Notes: generated by a model not told the origin, from the sequence alone. 64,000 nucleotides of DNA from Eucalyptus grandis (GCF_016545825.1 NC_052619.1:66474115-66538114); one strand, 5' to 3'. Positions 12,556 through 23,915 are shown, counted from the stretch's first letter. Program-made: numbers and translations.

Positions 12556-13238
12556 TCTAGTTCTTGATCACCTAAGGAAAATGGATGAAAATACGTAAGT
12601 AGAGGTGTAATGAGAAAACTAATCTATGACAACAATCTATTTTTTTACTCAAGAAAAGTCCACATATGAAGAGGATTTCTTAAAATTGGACTAGGAAAAT
12701 AAAGACATGGGACGCCCCAGAGGGACGAAATTTCCTAAACATGAACTAGGAAAAATCAAGACTTGAATTGAAAACAAATTTCCAATTTTTTTTATTTTCC
12801 AAATGATTAATTACATAGCAATTTCCTCATTTCAGTCATGAAAGGAATTAGATCAAATGATTATCCTGAATTGTCATGGGTGGACCAAAAGCGTGACAAA
12901 GTAAGTAAATCGCATAGTATAGAGATAGAAGACTTACTTCACCAAGGGAAATTAATGACAATCACATAGACATGCACATGAGATGTGAGGCTCGATTTCT
13001 GTCTAAATGGCTTAACAAGGTGGAGCTAAGAGGATAATCTGACCATTGCAGTCTCGCATTAACGTATCAGGTCCCCCTAACTCCGGCTCAGTCGAATGGA
13101 ATACCCAATAATCACGCAGTCTCGCGGATATGAATAAACACATTCGACACCATGAAAGAAATTTCGGGGAAGAGAAGGTCAACCTCTACATAGCAGTCTC
13201 ACTTTGGAGGAAGTATCATTCTCAACACCATCCTAGAA

Positions 13239-14247
13239 ATCCTATCGCAGCCCAGGTCCGACCGCAGGTTGTGTGTGCAAAAGTGTAGTGCTAAAGCAAT
13301 AAAGCATGCACTGTGAGTTTAAATGCAAACAACACTTCTATAGTTTTAATTCAAACATTCATCCATACTCTAACCTGCAAGACAGGGGTTAGCAAAGACT
13401 ACTCCCATTATACCTCCCATCTGCAAGAACATTTAACACCTTAGAAATGTTAGGGACATACCTGAGATCCTCGCTGCCAAACAAAAATATTTTTTTAAAA
13501 AGAAAAATTGGCCTAAGTCCACTAAGTGTTTTAACATAAGTCCCCAGCGGAGTTGCCAAGCTGTCGCGACCAATTTTTTTCAGGTTTCAACCACCTAGGG
13601 TTTGGCTAATGGATTGTTAAGCCTAGACTTAACTCGGGCTCTCCCAAGCCCATATCAATTCGCGACTTAGGTTCAAGTTCTTAACATGCAAATGCTATTT
13701 CAATTAGGAGTCGCCACTAATCTATTTTTGGTGGATCGATTAGAAATCCTATCGCAGCCCAGGTCCGACCGCAGGTTGTGTGTGCAAAAGTGTAGTGCTA
13801 AAGCAATAAAGCATGCACAACAGTTTAAATGCAAACAACACTTCTATAGTTTTAATTCAAACATTCATCCATACTCTAACCTGCAAGACAGGGGTTAGCA
13901 AAGACTACTCCCATTATACCTCCCATCTGCAAGAACATTTAACACCTTAGAAATGTTAGGGACATACCTGAGATCCTCGCTGCCAAACAAAAATATTTTT
14001 TTAAAAAGAAAAATTGGCCTAAGTCCACTAAGTGTTTTAACATAAGTCCCCGGTGAGTCGCCAAGCTGTCGCGACCAATTTTTTTCAGGTTTCAACCACC
14101 TAGGGTTTGGCTAATGGATTGTTAAGCCTAGACTTAACTTGGGCTCTCCCAAGCCCATATCAATTCGCGACTTAGGTTCAAGTTCTTAACATGCAAATGC
14201 TATTTCAATTAGGAGTCGCCACTAATCTATTTTTGGTGGATCGATTA
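13239..14247. repeat. Direct duplication of about 505 bp across the LTR/leader junction
   Basis: The block starting ATCCTATCGCAGCCCAGG occurs at 13239 and again at about 13743. Each copy runs through the leader, the primer-site region and the first 180 or so bases matching the LTR end (13562-13742 and 14067-14247). The junction sits at a shared 'tagaa' between LTR and leader, suggesting microhomology. The element therefore holds two primer-site regions and an extra partial LTR. Confidence 0.8.
14049..14066 (-). other. Primer binding site region
   Basis: Directly after the 5' LTR end (GGTCGCGACA) the minus strand reads GCTTGGCGACTCACCGGG. A TGGCGAC-type start is what I expect for a tRNA-primed (possibly tRNA-Arg) site in Tat/Ogre elements. 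The tRNA identity is not verified. Confidence 0.45.
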
Positions 14248-17200
14248 GAAACCCAAGTAAAATAATGGGAGAATACAAACCAGAGATTAAGGGTACGTGG
14301 ACTTGATTACATTAGATTTCTCTAATGCCCTTTCGGTACCATTCTTTTTATTTTCAAAAATGTTTGGCAATTGAATTGATTTTAAACTATCTCCCTAACA
14401 TGTGAGGTGATCATACAGGTGTGCAAACCACAAATTTAACACCCAAGAAAGCAATTAAATAATGTAGAATTTACCTAAAAGCAACGAAAGCAAGTATCGT
14501 AGTGTTAAATTAAAATCCACATCAACAACCCTAGATATGGTTTCTAATTAACAAGCAATTACTCAATTTTTGTTTTCACTTTATTTAATGAGAATCATGC
14601 GATGCATGCTAATAATCTAATATGACATGGCAACATGACCTAAACTATATGACATGAAGAAATGCAATAATTAAATGCGATCTAAATGATCTAATTCTAA
14701 TGACATGCAATGCGATGCAATGACATACAAAATTATTTAACCTAAAATGACATGCAGCATACAATTTAGTATGCGAGCTATATGTCACGCGACATTTATT
14801 AAATGACATAATCTAATGACGGGCAATTTCTAATTAGAAATGAACCTAACAATAATCACTAAAATGACGTGCATTTCATGGACTTAATTCTATATAACGT
14901 GCACATGATTTTTTTCTATTCTAAAAATGCAATCTATTCCTGGAAATTGCAACTAATTTATCCTAAGACAAATTTTATGAAATTCGAAATTTAAAAATGC
15001 AAAAGTGATCTAGCTAGATTAAGATTCTATCTAATTTGAACTAGGGATTAAGTCATATTAAATCCTAATTTAAACTAAGACATTATCTAAATCTAAGATG
15101 CAATTTATCTAAAAAGATTATCTAAATTTAAAATGAAACATGCAATTCTAATCTAAAATGCACAATGATTTTCTTGTGTTTTTCTTTAAGAAATTCGAAA
15201 TTAAAACTTCACATAATTAAACATGCAATTCAAATAAAAAAACTAACAACCTAAATGAATCACTTTCTTTTTTGGATTTTTTTATTTTTTTAAATTCGGA
15301 ATAAAATCCATATTCTAGATATGCAAGATAACAAGAAATATTTCAAAACAAACTGAATCCTAATTCAAATATTTTTAGATTTTTAGTGTTTTTTCAAAAA
15401 ATGCAATTACCAACTAAACATTAAATCTAAACTAATCAAGGCATCCAATCAAATAAAGAATTACAATAATCGAAAAAATAACCTTTGTCATCTCACGGAT
15501 CAAATTAACGATTACTATAATCCCGAATGTCACGACAAAAGATCAAAATAACTAAAAATATAATCCGAATTCTTACGGATCAAATTAATAGTTATATTGA
15601 TTCAACAATTAATATGCTATCGACAAAACCCCAAGAATTAATACAATTAAAAAAAATGACCCGATATCTTACGAGTCAAATTAATAATTACAATAATCTT
15701 AGGGAACACCCATATGGATAATGCCTGTAATATCCATAACCTAAAAGTCACCTACAATATTCAAACTTAAACAATAATAATAAAACTAACTAAAAGTAAA
15801 GTAAAATAATATAAAATAAGATAAATAAAAATAAAAGAAAAATGGGCAACCTAAGGAAAATTGGGGGCAGCAAATTCGTCGGCGCCGGGCAGGGGTTGCC
15901 GTCGATCGGAGCTCCAGCGAAAGGCAACAACGGATGGAGTGGCTTGGCAGGGGCGGCTCAGCGTCTACACGGAAGAGGGCTCGGTGCAGTGTCGCGAGCG
16001 ATGGAGATTTCGTGAACAGAGGCGTCAGAGTCGGGACTTCTGGCGTCTGGTGCTGCTGGTGCGGGCACAGAGACGTGGAGGTTGCCGGATCGCGGGTGGA
16101 GGCAGGCTCAGATCTGCCGGTGTCAGACGCCCGAGCGGTGAGATCGGCACAGCAGCGGTCGTCGAGCAGGGGCTGGCTAGTTGCAGAGGGCAGGCGAGGC
16201 GCGATGAGATCAAACGGAAGCGGCGTCGCTGCTGGGCTTCAGGGACAGGATGGCCGAAGGATACGAGCAGGCCGGCACGGGACTCGCAAACTGCTGGCGG
16301 AGGGGTTCCGGCGTCGGCTGGTGCAAGGCGGTGGCTTCGTCAGGGGGCGGCTCGGGCGGCAGCGAGTAGTTGAAATCGTGGGTCAGCCGGCGGTAGGGAT
16401 GGCTCGGACCGGGAGCAGCGAGGCTTCGAGTGGCGCGGGCTTCGTGTGGCGAGGAGGCTCGCGGTTGCTGCGAATCGCGAGGGAACGAACGGTGGCTGCG
16501 GAGGTGCAGTGGACAGGTCGAACAGAGATGCGATGGCTCAGCAGGCGGGTCGCGGTGGTGGCTGCACGAAGGAGACGATGAACAGTGCTCTTCTTTTCCT
16601 TTTTTCTTTTTTTCTTCTGCTGCCCACGCTTCTCTCTCACGTCACGCTCGCCTCTCCCTCTGTTCTGCTTTTGCTTTTTGCTTCTTCAGCAAAAGTCAAA
16701 ACTTTTTCTCTTTCCTTCCCCCAAACCCTAATGAAACCGAAGCTCTTCCCCCTTTTGTGTGCTTGATTTTCGTTTTTCTCCACCGGAAGAGAATGTTTCT
16801 TTTTTACTTTGTTGAACGAAGAGAAAACAAACCGAAACCTCTCGCACGCACGACCTTTTATAGGGAAAGGAATTGCATTTTCAAATTCTTCCTCGAATCA
16901 ATCTTCACAAATCTTTTTCATAAAATTCATCCCATATTGATAAGGATTCGAGATCAATATGAAATTTTTTCTAAATCCAAATCTTTTAAAGACAAATCGC
17001 AATATTTTTTACCCATATGCCCTATCTAAAAAAATTTCATCTCCCGATTGAAATTTCAAAATTAATTTTCCCACGAGATAATTTTCGATCATTAAAAATA
17101 TGGGCTTGGGCCGACTTGCTCTCTTCATGGGCTTAGTCCGACCTGTCAATTTAAAACTCAAAAACACCAATTTGACTCATCCGCCACCGGTCCAATAAAT

Positions 17201-17326
17201 AAAATGCAAAATATGCAAACTAAATGTAGCTATGCAATTAATATTTTTTTTCAGGCATAAAAATTAACCCCTAATTTTTTTATGCAATAAATGACTAAAT
17301 AAATCGCCAAAATTTAGATGTCAACA
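14067..17326 (-). repeat. 5' LTR of Tat-like element
   Basis: 3,260 bp, collinear with 4332-7605 and differing by scattered substitutions and small indels. The minus-strand start is TGTTGACATC at 17326 and the end is GGTCGCGACA at 14067. The GC-rich island is at about 15861-16580. Confidence 0.85.
16854..16864 (-). promoter_or_regulatory. TATA box in 5' LTR
   Basis: CCTATAAAAGG on the minus strand, identical to the 3' LTR copy. Transcription of the element would be expected to start about 30 bases downstream, near 16830, just before the pyrimidine-rich and GC-rich blocks. Confidence 0.55.
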
Positions 17327-17650
17327 CTTGACAACCCTAACTCAAAGGCCAGCGAGGTTCATTGACCCTTGCCCATATGCTAGTGGATCAATGGCCCTCC
17401 TTTGATCCTTTAAATAAAGAAGGAAAAAGATAAAAGAAAAAAAATTAGGAAAAAATTAAAAAAAAATTAGCAATATCAACGATATTCAACCAAAATTAAT
17501 CGAAATGACTCAAGTGACAATTCGTTAAAAAGGTTTAAGACAAGTTTGGTAAATTGTTAAAATGTTTAGAACTAAATTAGCACAATTGAAAACTTTAGGA
17601 TTAAATTGACTACCACATAATAGATTCAAGACTTTTTGAACAATTTTTAT

Positions 17651-18385
17651 AGAATAGTCAACACTAAAGTACAGCAACAAAAAGGAGATACACTTTCTCC
17701 ACGTGAACAGCTTCATAGAAAATTAGCACCGAATGTGTGCATAGTCGGTCTTTAGGAGTCTTAAATTAATCAAGCGACAACTTTCATAACTCTGCATCTA
17801 TCATCACAGTTGGAATTGGGAATAACATGTAATATGTTTACAAAACATATTTAACTATTTCTTGAGCGCATACAAATAACAATGGCTGCAAATTGGACCA
17901 ATTGGGAACAATTTAAGAATAGATAAGTTCAGGGATTGATTTTTTTTTTATAAAAAATAATCAATTTGAATACTAAAATGAGAATCAACAAATTCAAGGA
18001 CCAAAATCTACTTAGCTCTTTGAGTAATTTTCACACATGCTCATAATTGGCAAAGAAATATAACCAATCTCTCCTCTAGCGAAAGAGGTCAAGCATTCGA
18101 AACCCTGCGTTATTAGTAATTAAAGCGGGGGCTCCAGCAATGGTTGCTAGGCCAATTCCCCCTGAGGTATAGTTGTTGTTGGGCATCCACTACGGAGGCC
18201 TGTGAGACCCCAAATCGGCGTAAGCCGACAAGGGTGGATCCGGCGGATCCTCGGTCACCCAAAAAAAAAAAAAACAAGATAAAAGATTTAATGTATATCT
18301 ACAAATAGGTAGATATTATGCTATACATGGAAACAAACTTACACCAATCGCAAAACGATACGTGGCAAGGTTTAGTTGGTGCCGC
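17651..18385. other. Intergenic sequence upstream of the MADS-derived gene
   Basis: No ORF of note. It aligns with 47300-47465 plus 50621-51045 of copy B once B's solo LTR is removed. It includes an A-rich run at 18260. Confidence 0.5.
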
Positions 18386-18390
18386 GGCCC

Positions 18391-18398
18391 TATAAATC
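18391..18398 (+). promoter_or_regulatory. TATA box of the MADS-derived gene
   Basis: TATAAATC lies 61 bases upstream of the chosen start codon. It belongs to a block (CTATAAAT...CTAATCCCC...CAATCATG) that recurs upstream of the orphan leader at 20016 and in copy B at 51049 and near 52461. Confidence 0.55.
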
Positions 18399-18458
18399 GC
18401 AGCTAATCCCCGTTCAATCATGGGTGAGTACAAGAGTCAATCTCAAATACATACAACG

Positions 18459-19070
18459 ATGGACAATAGGACTCAGGAGAAGGTTGTTTCGAAAGGTCGA
18501 TCTCGAGATCCTAGGAGGGCTGCTGATGCCTATTCAGAAAGTGCACTGGAGAAGATAATTGTACTCTTTCGCCTGGGCTACGCAGCCTTGTCTCTTGGCC
18601 GTCCTCGCAAGCAAGATCCTAGGACGGCTGCTAAAATCTATTCAGATTGTGCGCTGGACTCGATAATTGTACTCTTGAAGCTAGGCAACGAAGCCTTGCT
18701 TGTTGGTTGTCCTCGCGAGCAAGCCTGTCTCGGTCGGGTTGAAGATCCAGCCACATCCCCTTCTTGTGCTGTTAGGCAATCCAAAGGCAAACAAAGGACG
18801 GAGCTGCGTGAGCTATCCGAACAAAATTCAGAATTGTCGAAGAAACTAAGAGCTGCAACAAAGCGTCCTGTTCAACTCCAACGAGAGGTACAGAAATCTC
18901 CAATCAAAGGCTGGTGGGAGGCATCGATGGACCAACTCTCCTTAGAGGAGCTGAAACTTCATAAGAGAATGTCTGAAGAATTAAGCAAGATGTTAACGCA
19001 AGAAATTGAAGACCGGACCACTAATTCCCATGGCAACAATTCCGATGATCCTTGTGGGACTGATTCCTAG
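18459..19070 (+). CDS. MADS-derived protein (AGL62-like type I), degenerate DNA-binding half
   Basis: A 203-residue open frame without introns. The C-terminal half has GWWEASMDQLSLEELKLHKR (WW at residues 152-153), closely matching the WWEAP(I)(D/E)EL motif after the keratin-like region of AGL62-type M-alpha MADS proteins. Residues 17-52 and 53-88 are a tandem duplication (108 bp each, 18507-18614 and 18615-18722). Each contains an IIVLxxLG...LGxP segment resembling the MADS core IIVFSPxGKxFSFGHP. The basic FSKRRxGLFKKASEL region is replaced by DPRRAADAYSESAL, so sequence-specific DNA binding is doubtful. The start at 18459 is preferred over 18420 because the related leaders at 20092 and 52535 begin at the same place. 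It could be an expressed dimerisation-only derivative or a pseudogene that happens to be open. Its copy B homologue is broken. Confidence 0.6.
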   Translation: MDNRTQEKVVSKGRSRDPRRAADAYSESALEKIIVLFRLGYAALSLGRPRKQDPRTAAKIYSDCALDSIIVLLKLGNEALLVGCPREQACLGRVEDPATSPSCAVRQSKGKQRTELRELSEQNSELSKKLRAATKRPVQLQREVQKSPIKGWWEASMDQLSLEELKLHKRMSEELSKMLTQEIEDRTTNSHGNNSDDPCGTDS

Positions 19071-19246
19071 GAAATTTCAGTTTCTTTGAAATAAGGTGGT
19101 TTGATAATGTAATAAGTGAGCTCATGCCGCTTGTAATCTTGAAATGAAATGTGTTGTTTGATGATATATTCTTCTTGCGCATCCAATTTTGAGCAATCCT
19201 TAACTATAATATATTGATTTTTGGAAATGCATAAAGTTGATAAGTC

Positions 19247-19640
19247 AAAGGACTCAAATACGGTAGGTTTTTTTTTTTCTAGATGCTTATCCTTTTATTT
19301 ATAGGAAATGATTGTGCTACTTGTATAACTTTTGGCAGCAATATGATTAATTACTTGCCTCTAAAATAAATTGTGTTTTCAAGGACGGTATGTTACCATG
19401 CTAACTTCCTCCAATTAAAGTAATTTGACTGTACATGCTCATGCATTATTGACTTGTTAAAGGACTCAAATACGGTAGGTTTTGCTTTCTAGATGCTTAT
19501 CCTTTTATTTATAGGAAATGATTGTGCTACTTGTATAACTTTTGGTAGCAATATGATTAATTACTTGCCTCTAAAATAAATTGTTTTTTCAAGGAAGGTA
19601 TGTTACCATGCTAACTTCCTCCAATTAAAGTGATTTGACT
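19247..19640. repeat. Tandem duplication, 212-bp unit
   Basis: AAAGGACTCAAATACGGTAGG starts at 19247 and again at 19459, and each copy continues through the TTGTATAACTTTTGG and AATTAAAG blocks. Copy B has a single unit at about 51853-52070, so this arose in A after the segmental duplication, or was lost in B. Confidence 0.8.
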
Positions 19641-20015
19641 TTTAATCGTTTAATGTCCCTCAAGAAAATTAAGGAAGTATTTCTGCTTCCTTGAAGGGAT
19701 TGAATTTAATTTGAACAAATTAGCCCTTACGCACGTGAGTGCTTCTTGTAGTTTTATTGAAAAAGGTCAATACAATGTCTAGCCAAAAAATTAAAAAAAA
19801 AAAAGGAAAAAGAAATAGATAACCCTTGAGACCTGAATTTCGCTAACAAGTTTATCATGCATCTTCCAAATAAAACCATTTCAGGAATCAAGTTCGCTTT
19901 TAATGGTGGGAGTTTGTAAAAAAATAATCAATTTATATGACCTTGCATTCCTTGTTCTCGCCCACTAACCAATCTTGGAACGAAAACTGGATAGGTTTAA
20001 CTGTTGTCGGGATCC

Positions 20016-20136
20016 TATAAATTGTTGCTAATCCCCACCCAATCATGTGATTACGAAAGTAATACAAGACAATTTCATATACATTACAACCATGGCAAAT
20101 AAGACTCAGAAAAAGGTTGCTCTACGAATTGATTGA
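20016..20136 (+). pseudogene. Orphan promoter and first 15 codons of a MADS-type paralogue
   Basis: TATAAAT at 20016, then the same spaced leader as at 18391-18458, then an ATG at 20092 encoding MANKTQKKV before TGA at 20134-20136. The start matches MDNRTQEKV of the gene at 18459, and then similarity ends. The same stump is at 52535-52579, so the truncation predates the segmental duplication. Confidence 0.5.
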
Positions 20137-20268
20137 CCGGTGAATTTGGTAAGATTTGGTTGACTGTTCATAAGATTGAATATTTTGTTAAATTAATTAA
20201 GAATTTTCAATTAAACTCTATTTTCCTTCATGTTCTAAGCTGACTATCATTTCCGCCTTCACTCCCCT

Positions 20269-20540
20269 CACGCCCTACCCCTCCCCCAGATGTAGCGCTT
20301 TAAGTTTGACAAGGACTCTCATTTATGACTTGACGAAAACACAAATTTGATAAATCTACACGTATTTATGGAAATGCATAAATTTTGATCAGTCAAACTA
20401 AGAAATTTGTGGTCACGCCCTACCCCTCCCCCATATGTAGTGCTTTAAGTTTGACAAGGACTCTCATTTATGACTTGACAAAAACACAAATTTGATAAAT
20501 CTACACGTAATTATGGAGATGCATAAATTTGATAAGTCAA
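20269..20540. repeat. Tandem duplication, 145-bp unit, interrupted by the 20542 element
   Basis: CACGCCCTACCCCTCCCCC starts at 20269 and 20414. The second unit is split by the insertion at 20542 and its end resumes at 21573-21598 (AAACTAAGAAATATGTGGT). Copy B has one unit near 52720-52865. Confidence 0.75.
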
Positions 20541-20541
20541 A

Positions 20542-20941
20542 TGGGAAAATCTCAAATAAGGACTCAAAGTGAGCATACTTTCTCAAATAAGGACTCGAAG
20601 TAATCGTTGTTCCAAACAAGGATCCGAAAATGGCTAACAAGTCTCAAATAAGTACTGAACTTGCTGGCCGGCCAAAATGTTCACTGGCTAGCGAGCATGT
20701 GACATTTCTGGTGGTCATAATATGGGCAATTTTGTCCCAAAAAATTATAGATAGAAATTAACAAACCCTAAAAACAACACCCCAAAACTCTTCACGTTCT
20801 TCTTCTTCCACTCTTCATCTTTTACGTTTTTTGTCCCCTCTCACTTGGAGAACCCAAATTCTCTGTTGATGGAGCAAGATCCCTAGCTCCCTGAGTTCCA
20901 AAGGTACGTGCCCTTTGCCCTCCCTCCCTCCCTCCCTCCCT

Positions 20942-20983
<42 letters not shown>

Positions 20984-21572
20984 GAACGAAACTGACCTTG
21001 GTTGAATGGGAGTATGAATCAAAGTGTATGGCAAAACTAGGAAAAGATAATGAAGAATCAAGGCTCTTGTGTTACACACAAGTGTCTCAATAACGAAAAT
21101 GTGGCTTTACTCAAGATTTGTCTTCTTCGTTGGAAAGAAACAAAGACAGAAAACAAAAGACAATATGTGAAGAAACGAAGGTAGGGGTTTCTTGTTGTGT
21201 TTCAATTCGTGTTCCATTAATAGAAAATTTTCATGCTCCAAGCAAGAGAGGACAAAGAACGGAGAAGGTGAAGAGTAGAAGAAGAAAAACGTGAGAACAT
21301 GAAGAGTTTTTTTTTTTTTTTTTAGGTCAAAAGAATGTGAAGATTTGGGGGGTTGTTTTTAGGGTTTATTAATTTCTATCTATATTTTTTTGGACAAAAC
21401 TACCAGAAATGTCACACACTCACAGGCCAGTGAACATTTTGGCCGGCCGGTAGATTCAAAGTCCTTATTTGAGACTTGTTAGCCACTTCGCGTTCTTATT
21501 TGAGACAACGGCCACTTCGGGTCCTTATTTGAAAAAATAGGCTCACTTTGGGTCCTTATTTGAGATTTTCTC
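20542..21572. mobile_element. Mutator-like non-autonomous element with long TIRs
   Basis: 1,031 bp flanked by 9-bp duplications TAAGTCAAA (20533-20541 and 21573-21581). The TIRs extend about 250 bases (AAATCTCAAATAAGGAC inward, then GGCCGGCCAAAATGTTCACTGG). The centre holds CCCT and CT microsatellite tracts at 20915-20979 and no transposase. Copy B retains the empty site (near 52845). Confidence 0.8.
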
Positions 21573-21613
21573 TAAGTCAAACTAAGAAATATGTGGTAGG
21601 TTTTATTGTCTAT

Positions 21614-21727
<114 letters not shown>

Positions 21728-21942
21728 ATATTCTAATATCGGAAATAACTATGGTCTCATGTAATTTTTGGCTAGCAACGTGATTAATTCATCTTGTAAT
21801 TATGTGCCTCCATAGGAAATTTGGTCTTTCCAAGGATGGGAAGTTACCATTGATAACTACCTCCCAATTAATAAATTAAATGAATGGGCACGATGACAAA
21901 TTGGGTTGACCTAACCAATATTTCCTTCCTATGCTTGGTCAC

Positions 21943-22529
21943 TTACATAGCCCTTTCGGATATGATCTGGAACACAGGATAGAAGAAAGAGGAGAAGGTG
22001 GTAACTTTCTTCATATTTCGAATTATGCATATAGTGACCGAGATAAGCAGAATGTGGATATCGATACCTAGGCTAAAGCCAAGTATAGTTAAATGTTTCT
22101 TTATCCTAGGCCATATATTCTTGAGAGTGAGAAAGAGAGAGACTATATTCAAGATAGCGGATGCCAAAAAAGCAAGTGAAATATTAGCAAGTGAAATATT
22201 CTTATCATATTTGAGGAATTTCTCTTCCATAGCCACTACTGCTTCATTGAAGAAGGGACTTTCCTTGTTCACTAATTAAACCGACATCATGTATAGAAAT
22301 GAAATGACTTGATTGTTGGAAAAATATTCTCTAATATTCAAGGCATCAGTTGCATCCCTGAAAATCTACAAGAAGTTTCTAAAGATTTTAGCAACCTATA
22401 ATCTTGTTCTGAGTGGGGAGAAGAGCGACAAGACACCCATCTCTGGCATATATTTTCACCATCTTGTACATTGAATTCTACCTCGTTCTTATGTCCAAAG
22501 GGATTTTCAACTTCCCTTCCCAACGTCAA
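21943..22529 (-). pseudogene. Unrecognised decayed gene, copy A
   Basis: Two minus-strand frames (22338-22529 and 21943-22272) correspond to two in copy B (53388-53636 and 53081-53413). The shared upstream part contains HKNEVEFN, DGE and RRWVSCRS-like stretches. The shared downstream part contains ESPFFNEAVV, hydrophobic segments around ISLFL(T/N)L and a common C-terminus SERAM before the stop. Alignment between copies over the same frame suggests ancestral coding sequence, possibly a small membrane protein or the last exons of a longer gene. Small indels and missing junctions argue it is no longer intact. I do not recognise the family. Confidence 0.35.
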
Positions 22530-23001
22530 GCATAAGACCTCTCACTCTTGATGCATCAGTGAGGTGGTGGATATCATGTATTGAATCTAGTTACGTATTT
22601 TGACCATAGGATTGTAAAACTTGCGGGGACTCTCTCACGCACAAGTTAAAGCAACGGCACATGCATTGCAAATTGAAGATGTTGGGAAAAATGGATTCCC
22701 TAAATCGATCCGATACTCAATCGAACCTCTAAAATGAACGCGGAAGACGAGCGCAGGAGTCACATGTTTCACCGATCAAAGATACACTATGAAATTGAGC
22801 GCACCTTGTCTTTCACAGGTTAGACACAAATGTTGAAGTTCGAGGAAGAATTCTAATCCCGTTCTACCGAGGAGTGTACTGTTGCTTCGAGGGGGAGAAA
22901 AATTATGAAGAGACGTACGTTTTGTTTTCTGGAGCGTTGTTGCTGAGAGAGACGTATACCCTCTCTATCTAAAACGCTACTTTAAACAACGTAATCCTTT
23001 G

Positions 23002-23913
23002 TGTTGGAGAAATCCTCTTGAAGTGTTTTGAAGTTGACAAAACATTTCCATCAGTCTAGTCTGAAGGCTTGCAAACTCTGCTATTTAAAGTCTAAAGACC
23101 TCCGGACAGCCAGACTCAAGACTCAAAGTCTATCCTCATTGACAGTTTCTAATCCGTTGAAGAAAGGCTATCCAGAACTAGATGTTTCATTAAGGATGTG
23201 GCCTTATCGATTGGAGAAGATCTCTTGGCTGGATATGACATAATGGAATCATTTATTTGATCATAATTGATTTGAAGATTAAGGATCCGATGATTGGCAA
23301 AGTATACTTGGAAGGTTCTACTTATGGAAACCGAGATCCTGATTGTATGGGCGAACATGATTGATAGGCTATCGACATGTTCCTTTAATAGCTCGAATGA
23401 TCTTTCTCATTGATTCCGTCCAACGGGTAGATTGGAGGAATTCCTTTGGTAAGTGCCCACGGGTATGATGGCATGAAGGAGTACATAAGGAAGACGTTCT
23501 AGTTATTCGAGAGTGTGCACGATAGAAGAATTCCAAAGTCTGAAGCTCCTTATTCCTAGTCAATTCATTTGTTGAGCAAAATCGTGTAAACAAAAGAGAG
23601 TCTATATTCGTGAGAAAACTTGAGGAAGTGTGGTAGTATATCTACACTGTAAAATCAAGGAAAAGTTGTGCTGTAACTTCTCTTTTGTTCATAGTGAAAT
23701 CCAGCCGGTGGGATGTCAGTGCGGAAGAGTGGACGTAGGCTTGGAATAAGCCAAACCACTATAAATCTTGTGTTCATTTCTCTCTTCCATATCCTTTACT
23801 TTACTTTGATCGTATTTTCTTTTCTATCGATTGCCTAGAATTGCTTCCGTATCTCGAGAATTTGTTTGTTCACCTATTCACCCCCCCTCTAGGTGCTTAT
23901 ACTAGCTATCTCA
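23002..23913 (+). repeat. 5' LTR of copia element
   Basis: 912 bp, starts TGTTGGAGAAATCC and ends GCTATCTCA. It is highly similar to 31663-32573 with scattered substitutions and a few 1- to 4-base indels (for example an extra AGG near 23478), so the element is not brand new. Confidence 0.95.
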
Positions 23914-23915
23914 AT

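Larger units (their letters stand above)
4332..17326 (-). mobile_element. Non-autonomous Tat-like Ty3/gypsy LTR retrotransposon
   Basis: A complete 12,995-bp element on the minus strand: 5' LTR 14067-17326, primer site at 14066, gag-like ORF 12037-12555, tandem-repeat-rich 3' region 8325-9355, polypurine tract 7606-7619, and 3' LTR 4332-7605. The flanks CTTCA (4327-4331) and CTTGA (17327-17331) fit a 5-bp target duplication with one change, and copy B has the empty site near 46980. The LTRs are nearly identical by eye, which suggests a fairly recent insertion. No protease, reverse transcriptase, RNase H or integrase frame is visible, so mobility would depend on proteins supplied in trans. Very long LTRs, a gag starting MADQ and 3' tandem repeats are typical of the Tat/Ogre lineage; the lineage assignment is inference. 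Confidence 0.8.
3783..17650. mobile_element. Old long-TIR (Mutator-like) element, split by the Tat-like element
   Basis: The left arm (3783-4331) and right arm (17327-17650) are inverted-repeat partners: ATCCAAAAAGTCCTAAA on the left against GACTTTTTGAACAATTTTT on the right, each followed by degenerate 'gtcaatttagtt' motifs. The centre is GC-rich. Copy B has the same element uninterrupted at 46407-47300, so insertion predates the segmental duplication. The target duplication is no longer clear. Confidence 0.55.

Noticed and set aside
4332..17326. First reading of the Tat-like element as plus-strand
   Set aside because: The terminal TG...CA is ambiguous. The gag-like ORF, the purine tract next to 7606, the TGGCGAC primer-site region next to 14066 and the TATA boxes all point to the minus strand.
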